DNA of 64,000 nt, taken from assembly GCF_000024845.1 (NCBI RefSeq), contig NC_013501.1:1492001-1556000 (forward strand). The letters are read 5' to 3'. The position numbers and the translations under genes are program-made. Positions 28,155-37,198 of the stretch are shown one piece after another. The first letter of the stretch is position 1. Every line of letters starts with the position of its first letter. Source of the DNA: Rhodothermus marinus DSM 4252 (GTDB taxonomy: Bacteria > Bacteroidota > Rhodothermia > Rhodothermales > Rhodothermaceae). A model generated the notes under the pieces. That model worked only from the letters and a program-made list of their open reading frames with translations, did not search any database and was not told where the DNA came from.

Positions 28155-28931
28155 ATGGAAGCGGTGATCGAGGCCCTGGACGGACACCCCGTCTGGCTGG
28201 GGCTGGTGGGCGGACTGGTCATCGCGGCGCTGAACATGGGCGGGGCCTTCGTGCTGCTGCTCTGGCCCCGCCCCTCGCCGCGTTTTCTGGACGCCGCGCT
28301 GGGCTTTGCCGCCGGCGTGATGCTGACGGCAAGTTTCACCAGCCTGATCCTGCCGGGCATCGAGTACGGCGGGCTGATGCCGGTGCTGGGCGGCCTGGCT
28401 CTGGGCGCGCTGGTGATGGACGCCGGCGACCGCTGGCTGCCGCACGAGCACTTCGTCAAAGGACACGAAGGCCCCGACGTGCAGCGCATCCGTCGCGTGT
28501 GGCTTTTCATCATCGCCATCACGCTGCACAACATGCCCGAAGGGCTGGCCGTGGGCGTCAGCTTCGGCAGCGGCCACTACCGGGAGGCCATCCAGCTCAT
28601 GCTGGCCATCGGCATCCAGAACATTCCCGAAGGACTGTCCGTGGCGGTTTCTTCGCTCAGCGCCGGTCTGGGGGCCCGCTTCTATGCCAGTATGGTCGGC
28701 GTGCGCTCGGGCCTGGTAGAGATTCCGGCCGCCGTGCTGGGGGCCGCGCTCGTGCACTACGTGGCCATGCTACTCCCCTGGGCCATGGGGTTTGCCGCCG
28801 GGGCCATGCTCTACGTCATCAGCCACGAAATTCTGCCCGAAACGCACCGCATGGGCCACGAGCGCCTGGCCACGCTGGGCACCATGCTGGGCGTCATCGT
28901 CATGCTCACGCTCGACGTGGCGCTGGGCTGA
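28155..28931 (+). CDS. ZIP-family metal transporter
   Basis: A 258-aa inner-membrane protein with eight predicted helices. The paired metal-binding helices are clear: ITLHNMPEGLAVGVSFG and IGIQNIPEGLSVAVSSL. Between them, the variable loop contains His residues (HEHFVKGHEG). ZIP proteins import Zn2+ or related divalent metals into the cytoplasm. It follows the TrpB2 gene by 12 bp and is probably co-transcribed; PLP-independent cofactor needs do not explain the pairing. Confidence 0.92.
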   Translation: MEAVIEALDGHPVWLGLVGGLVIAALNMGGAFVLLLWPRPSPRFLDAALGFAAGVMLTASFTSLILPGIEYGGLMPVLGGLALGALVMDAGDRWLPHEHFVKGHEGPDVQRIRRVWLFIIAITLHNMPEGLAVGVSFGSGHYREAIQLMLAIGIQNIPEGLSVAVSSLSAGLGARFYASMVGVRSGLVEIPAAVLGAALVHYVAMLLPWAMGFAAGAMLYVISHEILPETHRMGHERLATLGTMLGVIVMLTLDVALG

Positions 28932-28935
28932 AACG

Positions 28936-28970
28936 AAAAACGCCGGAGTTTCAGGTCCGGCGTTTTTCTT
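28936..28970 (+). terminator. Bidirectional Rho-independent terminator
   Basis: AAAAACGCCGGA and TCCGGCGTTTTT form a 12-bp stem around GTTTCAGG. The A/T flanks make it usable for both the ZIP gene (+) and the convergent hsp20 gene (-). Confidence 0.88.
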
Positions 28971-28994
28971 CTTTACAGCGGTACTTTGCACGCA

Positions 28995-29426
28995 TCACTC
29001 CACGGTGATCTTCCGCGGCTGGTGGGCGGCCAGCTTCGGAATACGGATGGTCAGCACCCCTTCGCGCATTTCGGCCTTGATGCCGGCCGGATCAATCGTC
29101 TGCGGCAGCGTGAAGCTCCGGAAGAACCGGCCGTGTGGCCGCTCCACATGCCGCACCGTTTCCTGATCCCCTTCGTACTCGGCCGGTCGTTCACCCGAGA
29201 CGGTCAGTACGCCTTCGTTGAACTGGATGTCCAGGCTTTCTTTGGCCACGCCCGGCAGATCCATCCGGATCAGGTAGGCTTCGGCCGTCTCCGACAGATC
29301 CGCGCGGGGCGTCCAGGTAGCCGGCGCTTCGGTCGTCGCTTCAGCACCCCGCAGAAATTCGTCAAACAGCCGGTTCATCTCGCGTTGCAGGGTTGTGAAA
29401 CCGGGGAAATAAATGCGGTCGGCCAT
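28995..29426 (-). CDS. Hsp20/alpha-crystallin small heat-shock protein
   Basis: A 143-aa ATP-independent holdase. The N-terminal amphipathic region (REMNRLFDEFL) is followed by the alpha-crystallin domain (PRADLSETAEAYLIRMDLPGV, then EGVLTVSGER) and the GVLTIRIPK C-terminal anchor. It is divergent from the DUF5335 gene, with a 237-bp region between them. Confidence 0.95.
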   Translation of the reverse strand: MADRIYFPGFTTLQREMNRLFDEFLRGAEATTEAPATWTPRADLSETAEAYLIRMDLPGVAKESLDIQFNEGVLTVSGERPAEYEGDQETVRHVERPHGRFFRSFTLPQTIDPAGIKAEMREGVLTIRIPKLAAHQPRKITVE

Positions 29427-29663
29427 GGCTTTTTCCGGTTGGTTTGTTGGAACTTTGCCCTTGAAGCGACAGGCTGTCGCGCCTGCACGCGCCCGGAAGC
29501 CCTCGGGAAAACCATGCCGGGTGCCAGAATGGACGGCGCTGGTGCCGCATGCTGTCGATTCTGGCAGATCGGCCTGTAGCTTGCGCAGGGCAGGCGGCGG
29601 TCAGTATGCCTGCCACTTCGGCAGGTAGGCGGGCAACCACCAACCTAAACCAGAGGAGGCACT
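29427..29663. promoter_or_regulatory. Divergent promoter region between hsp20 and the DUF5335 gene
   Basis: Contains a perfect inverted repeat GCGACAGGCTGTCGC (29466-29480), a candidate operator close to hsp20. It also holds a weak forward promoter, TTGCGC (29581-29586) - 18 bp - TATGCC (29605-29610), which overlaps a CCTGCC/GGCAGG hairpin (29609-29625). No CIRCE element is seen. Confidence 0.4.
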
Positions 29664-30020
29664 ATGGCGGTAACGAAACAGCTTCCGCGTGCGCAGTGGA
29701 AGGAATACTTCGACAACTTCACGAAGGCGTTTCTGGAAGACCTGAACCCTGAGGATGCCGTCGTGGAAATCGTGGACCCCAAACTGGGGGATCAGTTCGA
29801 GTCGGACTACGCCCGCGTGATCGGAGTCACCTACGATCCCAAGGATAACGTCTTCGAAGTGGCGCTGGAAGGGGTGGATCATCTCATCTATCACCCTAAA
29901 GAGATCTGGGTGGTGGAGGAGGACAACGGATTTGTGAGCACGATCGAAGTCGTGCGTGAGGACGGCACGAAGGAAATCATTCGGCTGCAGAGCGTGGGGC
30001 TGCAGCGGGCGCAGCAATAA
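29664..30020 (+). CDS. DUF5335-family protein
   Basis: A 118-aa soluble acidic protein without known biochemical role. The pattern LPRAQWKEYFDNFTKAF, then a GDQFESDYARVIGVTYDPKD core and GVDHLIYHPKEIWVVEE matches small DUF5335 proteins as I recall them. It probably forms a single compact domain. GAGGAGGC precedes the ATG. Its neighbours are hsp20 (divergent) and the histone-fold gene, suggesting a stress-related context. Confidence 0.6.
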   Translation: MAVTKQLPRAQWKEYFDNFTKAFLEDLNPEDAVVEIVDPKLGDQFESDYARVIGVTYDPKDNVFEVALEGVDHLIYHPKEIWVVEEDNGFVSTIEVVREDGTKEIIRLQSVGLQRAQQ

Positions 30021-30109
30021 TTGAACAACAGAAGACTTTTGCCCGGTGATGCGCCCTTCTGGCGCAAAAGGGGAGGGTTTGTTATGTTCAACCAATCGGA
30101 GAAGGTGCT

Positions 30110-30562
30110 ATGGCGGGACTGATGGCAGTTTCCAAGTTCGAGCGGCTGTTTCGCATGGCCGCCGGACTGGATGTCGATAAAGACGATCTGAAGCGGCTGA
30201 GCGAATTCGTCCGGCAGAAAATCTACGATCTGTTGCTGGCCGCGCAGGCCACGGCGGAGGCAAACGGACGCGACATCATTGAAGTGCACGATCTGCCCAT
30301 CACGAACGGCCTGCGCGAAAGCATTCGCGCCTTCGAGGCGCTCGACACCGAACTGGAGCTGGAACCCATTCTGGAACACCTGGCCGAACTGCCGCCGCTT
30401 CGGCTGGGCTACAGCTACGAGGTGGAGACCGAACTCCCGCGCCTTGTCGGTGCGCTCACGGTGGCGCTGGCGCGGGCCTTCAAGATTCTGGATCCGGAGG
30501 TCAAAAACCCGCAACCTCTGCACTGGGAGCGGGCCATGGAGATTTTCAACCTGCTGCTGTAA
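30110..30562 (+). CDS. DUF1931 histone-fold protein
   Basis: A 150-aa protein of the family represented by an Aquifex and a Thermus protein of known structure, in which one chain holds two histone folds. Diagnostic segments are VSKFERLFRMAAGLDVDKDD, NGRDIIEVHDLPITNGLRES and LELEPILEHLAELPPL. Such proteins are candidates for DNA binding, but a function has not been established to my knowledge. It lacks the basic surface expected from a strong DNA packager. GGAGAAGG precedes the ATG at 30110. Confidence 0.85.
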   Translation: MAGLMAVSKFERLFRMAAGLDVDKDDLKRLSEFVRQKIYDLLLAAQATAEANGRDIIEVHDLPITNGLRESIRAFEALDTELELEPILEHLAELPPLRLGYSYEVETELPRLVGALTVALARAFKILDPEVKNPQPLHWERAMEIFNLLL

Positions 30563-30577
30563 CCATCCTGCAGGAGC

Positions 30578-31411
30578 ATGAACGATCTGTTTTTCCTGTT
30601 TCTCATTCTGATGAGCCTGACGCCCGCGCTGCGCCAGCAGATTCTGGAGGCGCGTCGGGCGCAGATCATGCGGCAGCTGGAGCAGAAGCGGGGTTCGCGG
30701 GTGATCTCGCTGATCCACCGGCAGGAGACCGTCTCGCTGCTGGGGATTGGCATTCACCGCTACATCTCCATCGAAGATGCCGAGGAGGTGTTGCGGGCCA
30801 TTCGCCTGACGGACCCCGCCTGTCCCATTGACATGATCGTGCATACACCGGGTGGGCTGGTGCTGGCCGCCGAGCAGATCGCCTGGGCGCTGGCGCAGCA
30901 TCCGGCCAAGGTGACGGTCTTTGTGCCGCACTATGCGATGAGCGGCGGCACGCTGCTGGCGCTGGCGGCCGACGAGATCGTGATGGATCCGTTTGCCGTG
31001 CTCGGACCGGTCGATCCGCAAATCGGCCAGTATGCGGCCGCATCCATTCTGGCCGCCGTGCGCCGCAAGGGCTCCGCTCAGGTCAGCGACGAGACGCTGA
31101 TTCTGGCCGACGTGGCCGAAAAGGCGCTCGGGCAGGTCGAGCACAGCGTGCGGCAGCTGCTCGAACGCAAGATGCCGGCCGCGCAGGCTGCCCGTGTGGC
31201 CCGGCTGCTGACCAGCGGGGTGTGGACGCACGATCATCCGCTCCGGGTCGAAGACGTGCGGGCGCTCGGCCTGCCGGTCTCGACCGACATGCCGCCGGAG
31301 ATCTACTCGCTCATGGCGCTCTATCCGCAGCCTACCCGTATGCGGCCGTCTGTGGAGTACGTGCCGCTTCCGTATCGCTCCGACAGACCAGCCGGAAAAG
31401 GACAGGCATGA
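30578..31411 (+). CDS. SDH-family Clp-fold serine protease (membrane-associated)
   Basis: A 277-aa protein with a ClpP/crotonase fold and an N-terminal hydrophobic segment (MNDLFFLFLILMSLTPAL). The oxyanion region VHTPGGLVLAAEQIA and the nucleophile serine region HYAMSGGTLLALAADEIVMD are clear; Asp and His in GPVDPQIG and TSGVWTHDHPL could complete a Ser-Asp-His triad. Substrates are unknown; relatives resemble signal-peptide peptidases or membrane-linked proteases. The stop overlaps the rhomboid start by 4 bp. Confidence 0.85.
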   Translation: MNDLFFLFLILMSLTPALRQQILEARRAQIMRQLEQKRGSRVISLIHRQETVSLLGIGIHRYISIEDAEEVLRAIRLTDPACPIDMIVHTPGGLVLAAEQIAWALAQHPAKVTVFVPHYAMSGGTLLALAADEIVMDPFAVLGPVDPQIGQYAAASILAAVRRKGSAQVSDETLILADVAEKALGQVEHSVRQLLERKMPAAQAARVARLLTSGVWTHDHPLRVEDVRALGLPVSTDMPPEIYSLMALYPQPTRMRPSVEYVPLPYRSDRPAGKGQA

Positions 31412-32127
31412 TTCCTATTGGCGACGACGTGCCCGAGCGGCACTACCCGTTCGTGACCTACACGCTGATCGGGTTGAACGTCTTCTTTTTCTTCGTGGAA
31501 CTGCTACAGGGGCCGCGCCTGGAGGCCTTCCTGTATCGCTGGGGGACTGTACCGGCCTGGATCATGAACTGGCAGGAGCGGCCCGAAGTGCTCCTGACGC
31601 TCTTCACGTCCATGTTCCTGCACGGCGGCTTTGCCCACCTGATTGGCAACATGATCTACCTGAACGTCTACGGCAAGTCGCTTGAGGGGACGATCGGCTC
31701 CGGGCGCTTTCTGGTGTTCTATCTGCTCAGCGGCCTGGCCGGAGGCATTGCGCACGTGCTCATGAATCCCACGAGCACGGTGCCGGCCATCGGAGCCAGC
31801 GGAGCCATCTCGGGCGTGCTGGGCGCCTACCTGGTGCTGTTTCCGCGGGCGACGGTCTTTCTGGTGGTGCCGTTGCTGTTCTTTTTCCCGATCGTGGCGC
31901 TTCCGGCCGTTTTCGTGCTGACCTGGTGGTTTGCGCTCCAGATCGTGGGTGGATTGACGTCGGCCGCGTTCACGCAGGTGGGCGGCGGCGTGGCCTACTG
32001 GGCCCACATCGGCGGCTTTGTGGCCGGATTTCTGCTCATCGGCCTGTTCTATTCGCGGAAGCAGCGACAGCCTTTCCGCTACTACGGTGTGCCGGATCGG
32101 CGCTACTGGGCCTACCGGGAAGGCTGA
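31408..32127 (+). CDS. Rhomboid-family intramembrane serine protease
   Basis: A 239-aa intramembrane protease with six to seven helices. The catalytic Ser is in GASGAISGVLGAY and the catalytic His in YWAHIGGFVAGFLL; the HGGFAHLIGNMIYLNVYG motif is also intact. It cleaves transmembrane segments within the bilayer. The ATG at 31408 was chosen because it overlaps the protease stop (ATGA) and begins with the family's usual cytosolic stretch. Its 3' end overlaps the convergent antiporter gene by 16 bp. Confidence 0.95.
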   Translation: MIPIGDDVPERHYPFVTYTLIGLNVFFFFVELLQGPRLEAFLYRWGTVPAWIMNWQERPEVLLTLFTSMFLHGGFAHLIGNMIYLNVYGKSLEGTIGSGRFLVFYLLSGLAGGIAHVLMNPTSTVPAIGASGAISGVLGAYLVLFPRATVFLVVPLLFFFPIVALPAVFVLTWWFALQIVGGLTSAAFTQVGGGVAYWAHIGGFVAGFLLIGLFYSRKQRQPFRYYGVPDRRYWAYREG

Positions 32128-34229
32128 GCGGGCGGCTCCACCTTTTCCAGTTCGGCCGTCTCTTCTTCGGAGAAGCCGAGCTGCCGCGCGTGGTGTGCGC
32201 TGAGCGGGGTGCGGAACAGCGAACTGCAGGCCACGAACGCCTGGGCCGGGCCGACCAGCACCAGCCGGTCGCCGGGCCGTACCCGGAAGTCGCCGCCCGG
32301 GCTGGGAATGAGGCGGCCGTCGCGGTAGGCGGCCAGCACGGTGATGCCGTAACGTGGACGCAGCGCCAGCTCGGAAAGCGTGCGCCCGACGGCCGGCGCG
32401 CTGGCATGTACGGTCACTTCGCGCGTGTGCAACTGGTCCTGCGTCAGCGCCGAAAGCACGTGCTTGACCTGCTCCGGGTGGCGGAAGGCCTGATAGTTTT
32501 CGGCTCGGAGCGCCTGGATCTCGGCGGCCACCTCCTCGGCCGAGAGACCGTAGGCGTCGAGCACGTGCGAGAAGAGCCGCAGCGGGGTTTCCAGTTCTTC
32601 GGGCACGACCAGATCGGCACCGGCCTCACGAAGCGTATCGACGTCGCGGAGCAGGCCGGCGCGTGCAATGATACGCAGCGTCGGGTTCAGATAGTGTGCC
32701 AGCCGCACCAGGCGTTCGGCCGCGGCCCGGTCGTCGATGAGAACCACGAGCGCTTTGGCCCGGCGGATGCCGGCGGCCTCCAGAATGGCGCGGCGACTGG
32801 CATCGCCCAGCAGCGTGGGCAGACCGGCCTCGCGGGCTTCCAGCACGCGGTGCGGGTCCAGATCGATGACCAGCATGGGCAGCTGCAGCGGCCTCAGCAT
32901 CCAGGCCAGGTGCTGCCCGTCGCGGCCGTAGCCGACCAGAATCAGGTGGTCTTCCAGCGTGGCCTCCTGACCGTCGGTGGCCAGTTCGGCCGGCAACCGG
33001 ACGGGCCAGCGCGCTTCCAGCCAACGTCCCAGCCGATGTCCGGCCGGGAGCAGCAGCGGGGTGGCCAGCATCAACAGCACCGCCGAGGCGATGAATAATG
33101 CGTCGCCGTCCGGACGTCCCAGCGGCTGCAGGCCCACTTCGCGACCCAGCCGTTCCAGGACGAAGGAAAACTCTCCGATCTGCGCAAGCCCGAGTCCGAC
33201 CACGGCCGCCACGCGCGGTCCGTAGCCAAGAGCCAGCACGCTACCGCCCGTCACCAGCGCTTTCAGCAGGGCAATGAACAGGGCAATGCCAAGCACCAGC
33301 CAGGGATGGGCCAGCACGAAACGCACGTCCAGCAACATGCCCACCGACATGAAGAACATGGCATTGAAGACCGTGCGCAGCGGCAGGATCTCACTGAGCG
33401 TGTGCTCGGCGTAGGGGCTCTCGCTGACGACCAGCCCGGCCAGAAAGGCGCCCAGGGCCAGGCTGATGCCGAACAGCCCGGTCACGAACGCCGTCCCGAA
33501 GCAGAGCGTGACCACGGTCAGCAGAAACAGTTCGTGTCGATAGGTGCGGGCCACGTAGTCGAGCAACCGGGGAATGAGCAGGCGCGCCAGCACGAGCACC
33601 ACGCCGATGATGAGCAGGGCTTTGACCAGGGTGAAGAGTACGTCCGCGGCGGAGCCGCCCGCGCCGCCCATGAGCGGCACGAGCAACACCAGCCCGACGG
33701 CGGCCAGGTCCTGAAAGATCAGGATGGCCAGGCTGGCCTGTCCGGCCGCGCTTCCGGTTTCGCCGCGCTCGGCCAGCAGACCCATGACGAGCGCCGTGCT
33801 GCTGAGTGCCACCAGCGTGCCCGTGAAAATGGCGACAGGCCAGGTCGTCCCCAGCAGGTGCAACAGCAGGGCAACCAGCGCCGTCGTAGCGCCCATCTGC
33901 AGCAGACCGCCGCCCAGCACCAGACGGCTCAGACGTGCCAGTTTCTCCAGACTGAATTCGACGCCGATCGAGAATAGCAGCAGAATAACGCCGATTTCGG
34001 CCATGCGGCCGATAAGCGTTTCGTTCTGTACCAGACCGATGCCGCCGGGGCCGACCAGCACGCCTGCCAGCAGAAAGCCCACCACCGGCTCCAGCCGAAG
34101 CCGATAGCAGAGGTAGGCGATGGCCGTGCCGGCCCCGAGCAGCGTCACCAGTTCGCCCAGAAAGGGCAATTGCAGGCCTGCCGCCAGCAGCATGAAAGTA
34201 ACCGGATGGTTTCCTGTCTGTAAAAACAT
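32112..34229 (-). CDS. Kef-type cation:proton antiporter with TrkA domains
   Basis: A CPA2-family K+/Na+:H+ antiporter of about 705 aa. Residues to about 400 form 12-13 helices with GFLLAGVLVGPGGIGLV and FSIGVEFSLEKL. These are followed by a TrkA-N (RCK) domain, LILVGYGRDGQHLAWML with nucleotide-binding GYGRDG, and a TrkA-C domain (EVTVHASAPAVGRTLSELAL, then RVRPGDRLVLVG). RCK domains bind NAD(H) or other ligands to gate transport. ATG at 34229 or 34193 could be the start; neither has a strong ribosome-binding site. Confidence 0.92.
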   Translation of the reverse strand: MFLQTGNHPVTFMLLAAGLQLPFLGELVTLLGAGTAIAYLCYRLRLEPVVGFLLAGVLVGPGGIGLVQNETLIGRMAEIGVILLLFSIGVEFSLEKLARLSRLVLGGGLLQMGATTALVALLLHLLGTTWPVAIFTGTLVALSSTALVMGLLAERGETGSAAGQASLAILIFQDLAAVGLVLLVPLMGGAGGSAADVLFTLVKALLIIGVVLVLARLLIPRLLDYVARTYRHELFLLTVVTLCFGTAFVTGLFGISLALGAFLAGLVVSESPYAEHTLSEILPLRTVFNAMFFMSVGMLLDVRFVLAHPWLVLGIALFIALLKALVTGGSVLALGYGPRVAAVVGLGLAQIGEFSFVLERLGREVGLQPLGRPDGDALFIASAVLLMLATPLLLPAGHRLGRWLEARWPVRLPAELATDGQEATLEDHLILVGYGRDGQHLAWMLRPLQLPMLVIDLDPHRVLEAREAGLPTLLGDASRRAILEAAGIRRAKALVVLIDDRAAAERLVRLAHYLNPTLRIIARAGLLRDVDTLREAGADLVVPEELETPLRLFSHVLDAYGLSAEEVAAEIQALRAENYQAFRHPEQVKHVLSALTQDQLHTREVTVHASAPAVGRTLSELALRPRYGITVLAAYRDGRLIPSPGGDFRVRPGDRLVLVGPAQAFVACSSLFRTPLSAHHARQLGFSEEETAELEKVEPPAQPSR

Positions 34230-34303
34230 GCCAGAAACGAAGCGTCGCGTTGCCGGTTCATGCGGAGCACGCGGCCGCATTGTAACGAACCGGACATAAC
34301 CGT

Positions 34304-35560
34304 ATGGCGGACGAGCTTCGGGCCACGCTGGAAGTGGAAGCGCCGGTCACAGCGCCCACCGACCGTGAACTGACGGTCGAGGTGGGCTGGGTGCTGGCCG
34401 GCGCTTTCGATGAAGTCGACCGGCGCGCGCTGGCGCTGGCCCGAACGCGTCTGGCCGAGCTGATCACGACGTGGTTTCCCGGCTTTGCCTGGCGCTTTCC
34501 GGTGGTCTGGCGCCGGGAGCTGCGGCCTGGTTCGCCCGTCGAGCCGATCGAATTGCTGGAGGCAGCCACCGACGAGCGGGACCACGGCCGCTGGGACTTC
34601 GTGCTGGTGGTGACGGCCGCCGCCCTGAAAAGCCACTACAAGCCGTTCGCGCTGGGGGCGCCTTCCTCGGCGCTCGACGCTGCCGTGATCTCGACGCAGC
34701 GTCTCGATCCGATCGTGGAGGACGAACAGGCCGAAGAAGATGAACGCATTGAAACGATCGCCCGCCGCGTGACGGCCCTGGCCGTGCACCTCCTCGGTCA
34801 TCTGAACGACCTGCCCCATCAGGACGACCCCGCCGATTTTATGTACGACCTGAAAACGGCGGCCGACCTGGACCGGATGCGCTACCTGCAGGACCGGGAG
34901 CGCATGGAAGAAGCGTTGCGCGAGGTGGCTGCCGAGCGCCTGGAAGAAACGGCCACCTATCGCCGTCCCGGACTGGCACGCAGACGGGGCGCCCGCCTGG
35001 GCTTCGGGCTGCGGGTGCTCTGGCGTGAGTGGCGCAACATCTGGGAGGCCGTGCGTGACGTCGAGCCCTGGCTTTTTCCGCTGCGCTTCAGCCGCCTGAC
35101 CACGGCCGCCTTTTCCGCCCTGGTCTTTTTGCTCATGACGGCCGAGGTCTGGGAGCTGGGCATGAGCCAGCCACCCCTTCGCGTGGCCGCACTGGCGCTG
35201 CTGACACTGGCTGCCACGTCGCTTTATCTACTGCAGCGTCAGCATCTGCTCCGACGTCACCGCTGGGAGACGCGGTTCAGCGAGCAGCGGACCGTGGCCG
35301 GCATAGCCGCCACCGTGTCCGTCGTGCTGGGTATGGCCACGACGTTCCTGCTGATCTTCCTGGCCGTGCTGCTGATCGGCAAATTGCTTTTCTCCTTCCG
35401 GCTCATCAGCGGATGGGCTGCGCTGGAGCCCACCTGGCGGCATTACCTGACCTTTGCCGGCTTTGTGGCCACGCTGGGACTGGTGGCCGGCGCACTCGGT
35501 GCCTCCTTCGAGCAGGAGGTCTATTTCCGGCACGTGCTCCTCATCGACGAAGAAACCTGA
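34304..35560 (+). CDS. Archaemetzincin-like domain with degenerate zinc site, fused to membrane helices
   Basis: A 418-aa protein. Residues about 25-195 resemble an archaemetzincin (M54): WDFVLVVTAAAL, then FALGAPSS and AAVISTQRLDP match the beta-sheet region, and HLLGHLNDLPH (162-172) has the histidine spacing of HExxHxxGxxH with the catalytic Glu replaced by Leu163 and the Gly by Asp169. FMYD (Met180) could be the Met-turn. Residues about 265-400 contain four hydrophobic helices. Zn binding may persist but classical proteolysis is unlikely. Its stop abuts the aldehyde-dehydrogenase stop. Confidence 0.65.
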   Translation: MADELRATLEVEAPVTAPTDRELTVEVGWVLAGAFDEVDRRALALARTRLAELITTWFPGFAWRFPVVWRRELRPGSPVEPIELLEAATDERDHGRWDFVLVVTAAALKSHYKPFALGAPSSALDAAVISTQRLDPIVEDEQAEEDERIETIARRVTALAVHLLGHLNDLPHQDDPADFMYDLKTAADLDRMRYLQDRERMEEALREVAAERLEETATYRRPGLARRRGARLGFGLRVLWREWRNIWEAVRDVEPWLFPLRFSRLTTAAFSALVFLLMTAEVWELGMSQPPLRVAALALLTLAATSLYLLQRQHLLRRHRWETRFSEQRTVAGIAATVSVVLGMATTFLLIFLAVLLIGKLLFSFRLISGWAALEPTWRHYLTFAGFVATLGLVAGALGASFEQEVYFRHVLLIDEET

Positions 35561-37051
35561 TCAGTCCTGCGCCGTGTCGATCTGGGCCCGTTGCAGGCGA
35601 CCGCTGTAGTCGATGTAGACGGTCTTCGTTTCCGTGTAGAAATCGAACACCTCCCAGCCGCCTTCGCGGTGGCCGTTCCCGGTCTGCTTGACCCCGCCAA
35701 AAGGCATATGGGCCTCTGCGCCGATCGTAGGCGCATTGACGTACACGATCCCGGCTTCCAGCTCCTGAATGGCCCGGAAGGCGCGTCCGATCTCGCGCGT
35801 GTAGATGGACGAAGAGAGCCCGTATCGCACGTTGTTGGCCACCTCGATGGCTTCTTCCAGCGAGCCCACCTTCAGCACCGAGAGTACCGGCCCGAAAATT
35901 TCCTCCTGCGCAATGCGCATCTCAGGCCGGACGTCCACAAAGATGGTGGGCTCGAAGAAAAAGCCGTCGTCAAGGCCCGGACCGGTGGCGCGTTTGCCCC
36001 CGAGCACGAGCCGCGCCCCTTCCTTGAGGCCGATTTCGACGTAGCGCTGCACTTTTTCGAGCGCAGCCTGATTGATGAGCGGGCCCATGTCGGTCCCTTC
36101 CTCGTTGCCGTCGCCCAGGCGCAGGCGGCGGGCTTCTTCGCAGAGGCGCTCGACGACTTCGTCGTGTACGGCTTCGTGCAGAATGAGCCGACTGGTGGCC
36201 GTGCAGCGCTGGCCCGTGGTGCCGAAGGCGCCCCAGAGCACGCCGTTGACGACCAGGTCCAGATCGGCGTCTTCCATCACGATGAGCGGATTTTTGCCGC
36301 CCATCTCCAGCGAACACCGCTTGTGCAGCCGGCCGCAGATACCACCGATGCGCGATCCGACTTCGGAGGAGCCGGTGAACGAGATCGCGTTGACGTCCGG
36401 ATGCTCCACGAGCGCCGCGCCGGCTTCGGCGTCGCCGTGCACCAGGTTGATCACGCCCGGCGGCACGCCCGCGTCGATGAGCGTCTGCACGAAGAGCATA
36501 CCGCTGTGCGGGGCGTCCTCGCTGGGTTTGAAGACTACCGTATTGCCGCAGGCCAGTGCGGGGAAGATCTTCCAGCTCGGCACGGCCACCGGGAAGTTCC
36601 AGGCCGTGATGACACCCACCACACCCAGCGGCTGGCGGATCGTCATGTTGAACTTGTCGGGCAATTCGCTGGGCACGGTGTGGCCGAAGAGGCGGCGCGT
36701 CTCGCTGGCCGCGTAGTAGGCCGTGTCGATGGCCTCCTGCACGTCGCCGCGCGTCTCGAAGAATGGCTTACCCATCTCGCGGGTCATCGCCCGGGCGATC
36801 TCGTCTTTGCGGGCGCGCAGCAGATCGCCGGCCCGTCGCAGGATCTCGCCGCGCTGGGGCGCCGGCATGCGACGCCAGGCCGGAAAAGCCGCCCGGGCGG
36901 CCGCGACGGCGCGGTCCACGTCTTCCGCAGAAGACTGTGGAAACAGGCCGATCAGATCGGACCAGCGGGCCGGGTTGCGATCTTCGAACGTGCGACCCGT
37001 GGCTGATGCGACCCACTCGCCGTTGATGTAGTTGTGAAAAATCGTCGCCAT
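35561..37051 (-). CDS. NAD(P)+-dependent aldehyde dehydrogenase
   Basis: A 496-aa ALDH-superfamily enzyme oxidising an aldehyde to a carboxylate. The catalytic Glu is in LEMGGKNPLIVMEDADL, the nucleophile Cys in GTTGQRCTATSRL, and the cofactor motif is FTGSSEVGSRIGG. GQRCT and overall pattern are closest to ALDH7/semialdehyde-type enzymes, but substrate is uncertain. The ATG at 37051 (MATIFHNYING) is used; a longer frame to 37111 adds unlikely residues. It is divergent from the aminotransferase gene, with which it might share an amino-acid catabolic role. Confidence 0.92.
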   Translation of the reverse strand: MATIFHNYINGEWVASATGRTFEDRNPARWSDLIGLFPQSSAEDVDRAVAAARAAFPAWRRMPAPQRGEILRRAGDLLRARKDEIARAMTREMGKPFFETRGDVQEAIDTAYYAASETRRLFGHTVPSELPDKFNMTIRQPLGVVGVITAWNFPVAVPSWKIFPALACGNTVVFKPSEDAPHSGMLFVQTLIDAGVPPGVINLVHGDAEAGAALVEHPDVNAISFTGSSEVGSRIGGICGRLHKRCSLEMGGKNPLIVMEDADLDLVVNGVLWGAFGTTGQRCTATSRLILHEAVHDEVVERLCEEARRLRLGDGNEEGTDMGPLINQAALEKVQRYVEIGLKEGARLVLGGKRATGPGLDDGFFFEPTIFVDVRPEMRIAQEEIFGPVLSVLKVGSLEEAIEVANNVRYGLSSSIYTREIGRAFRAIQELEAGIVYVNAPTIGAEAHMPFGGVKQTGNGHREGGWEVFDFYTETKTVYIDYSGRLQRAQIDTAQD

Positions 37052-37198
37052 GAGGAAACCTGTCGTCTGTTTGGAAGCGTTTCCGAAGGGTTCCTGCTTA
37101 AGATAGGACATCCCGGTGCCTCTTGCCAGAGGCCGGGTGTCTGCTTTTGCCGTGAAGAAAAGCCGTATATTTCAGGTTCATTGCTGCTACGACGAACG
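37052..37198. promoter_or_regulatory. Divergent promoter region with a leader hairpin
   Basis: The 147 bp between the aldehyde dehydrogenase and the aminotransferase hold a hairpin at 37112-37137 (CCCGG..CCTCT pairing AGAGG..CCGGG with a two-base bulge). TATATT near 37165 could be a forward -10. No known riboswitch pattern is recognised. Confidence 0.35.
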
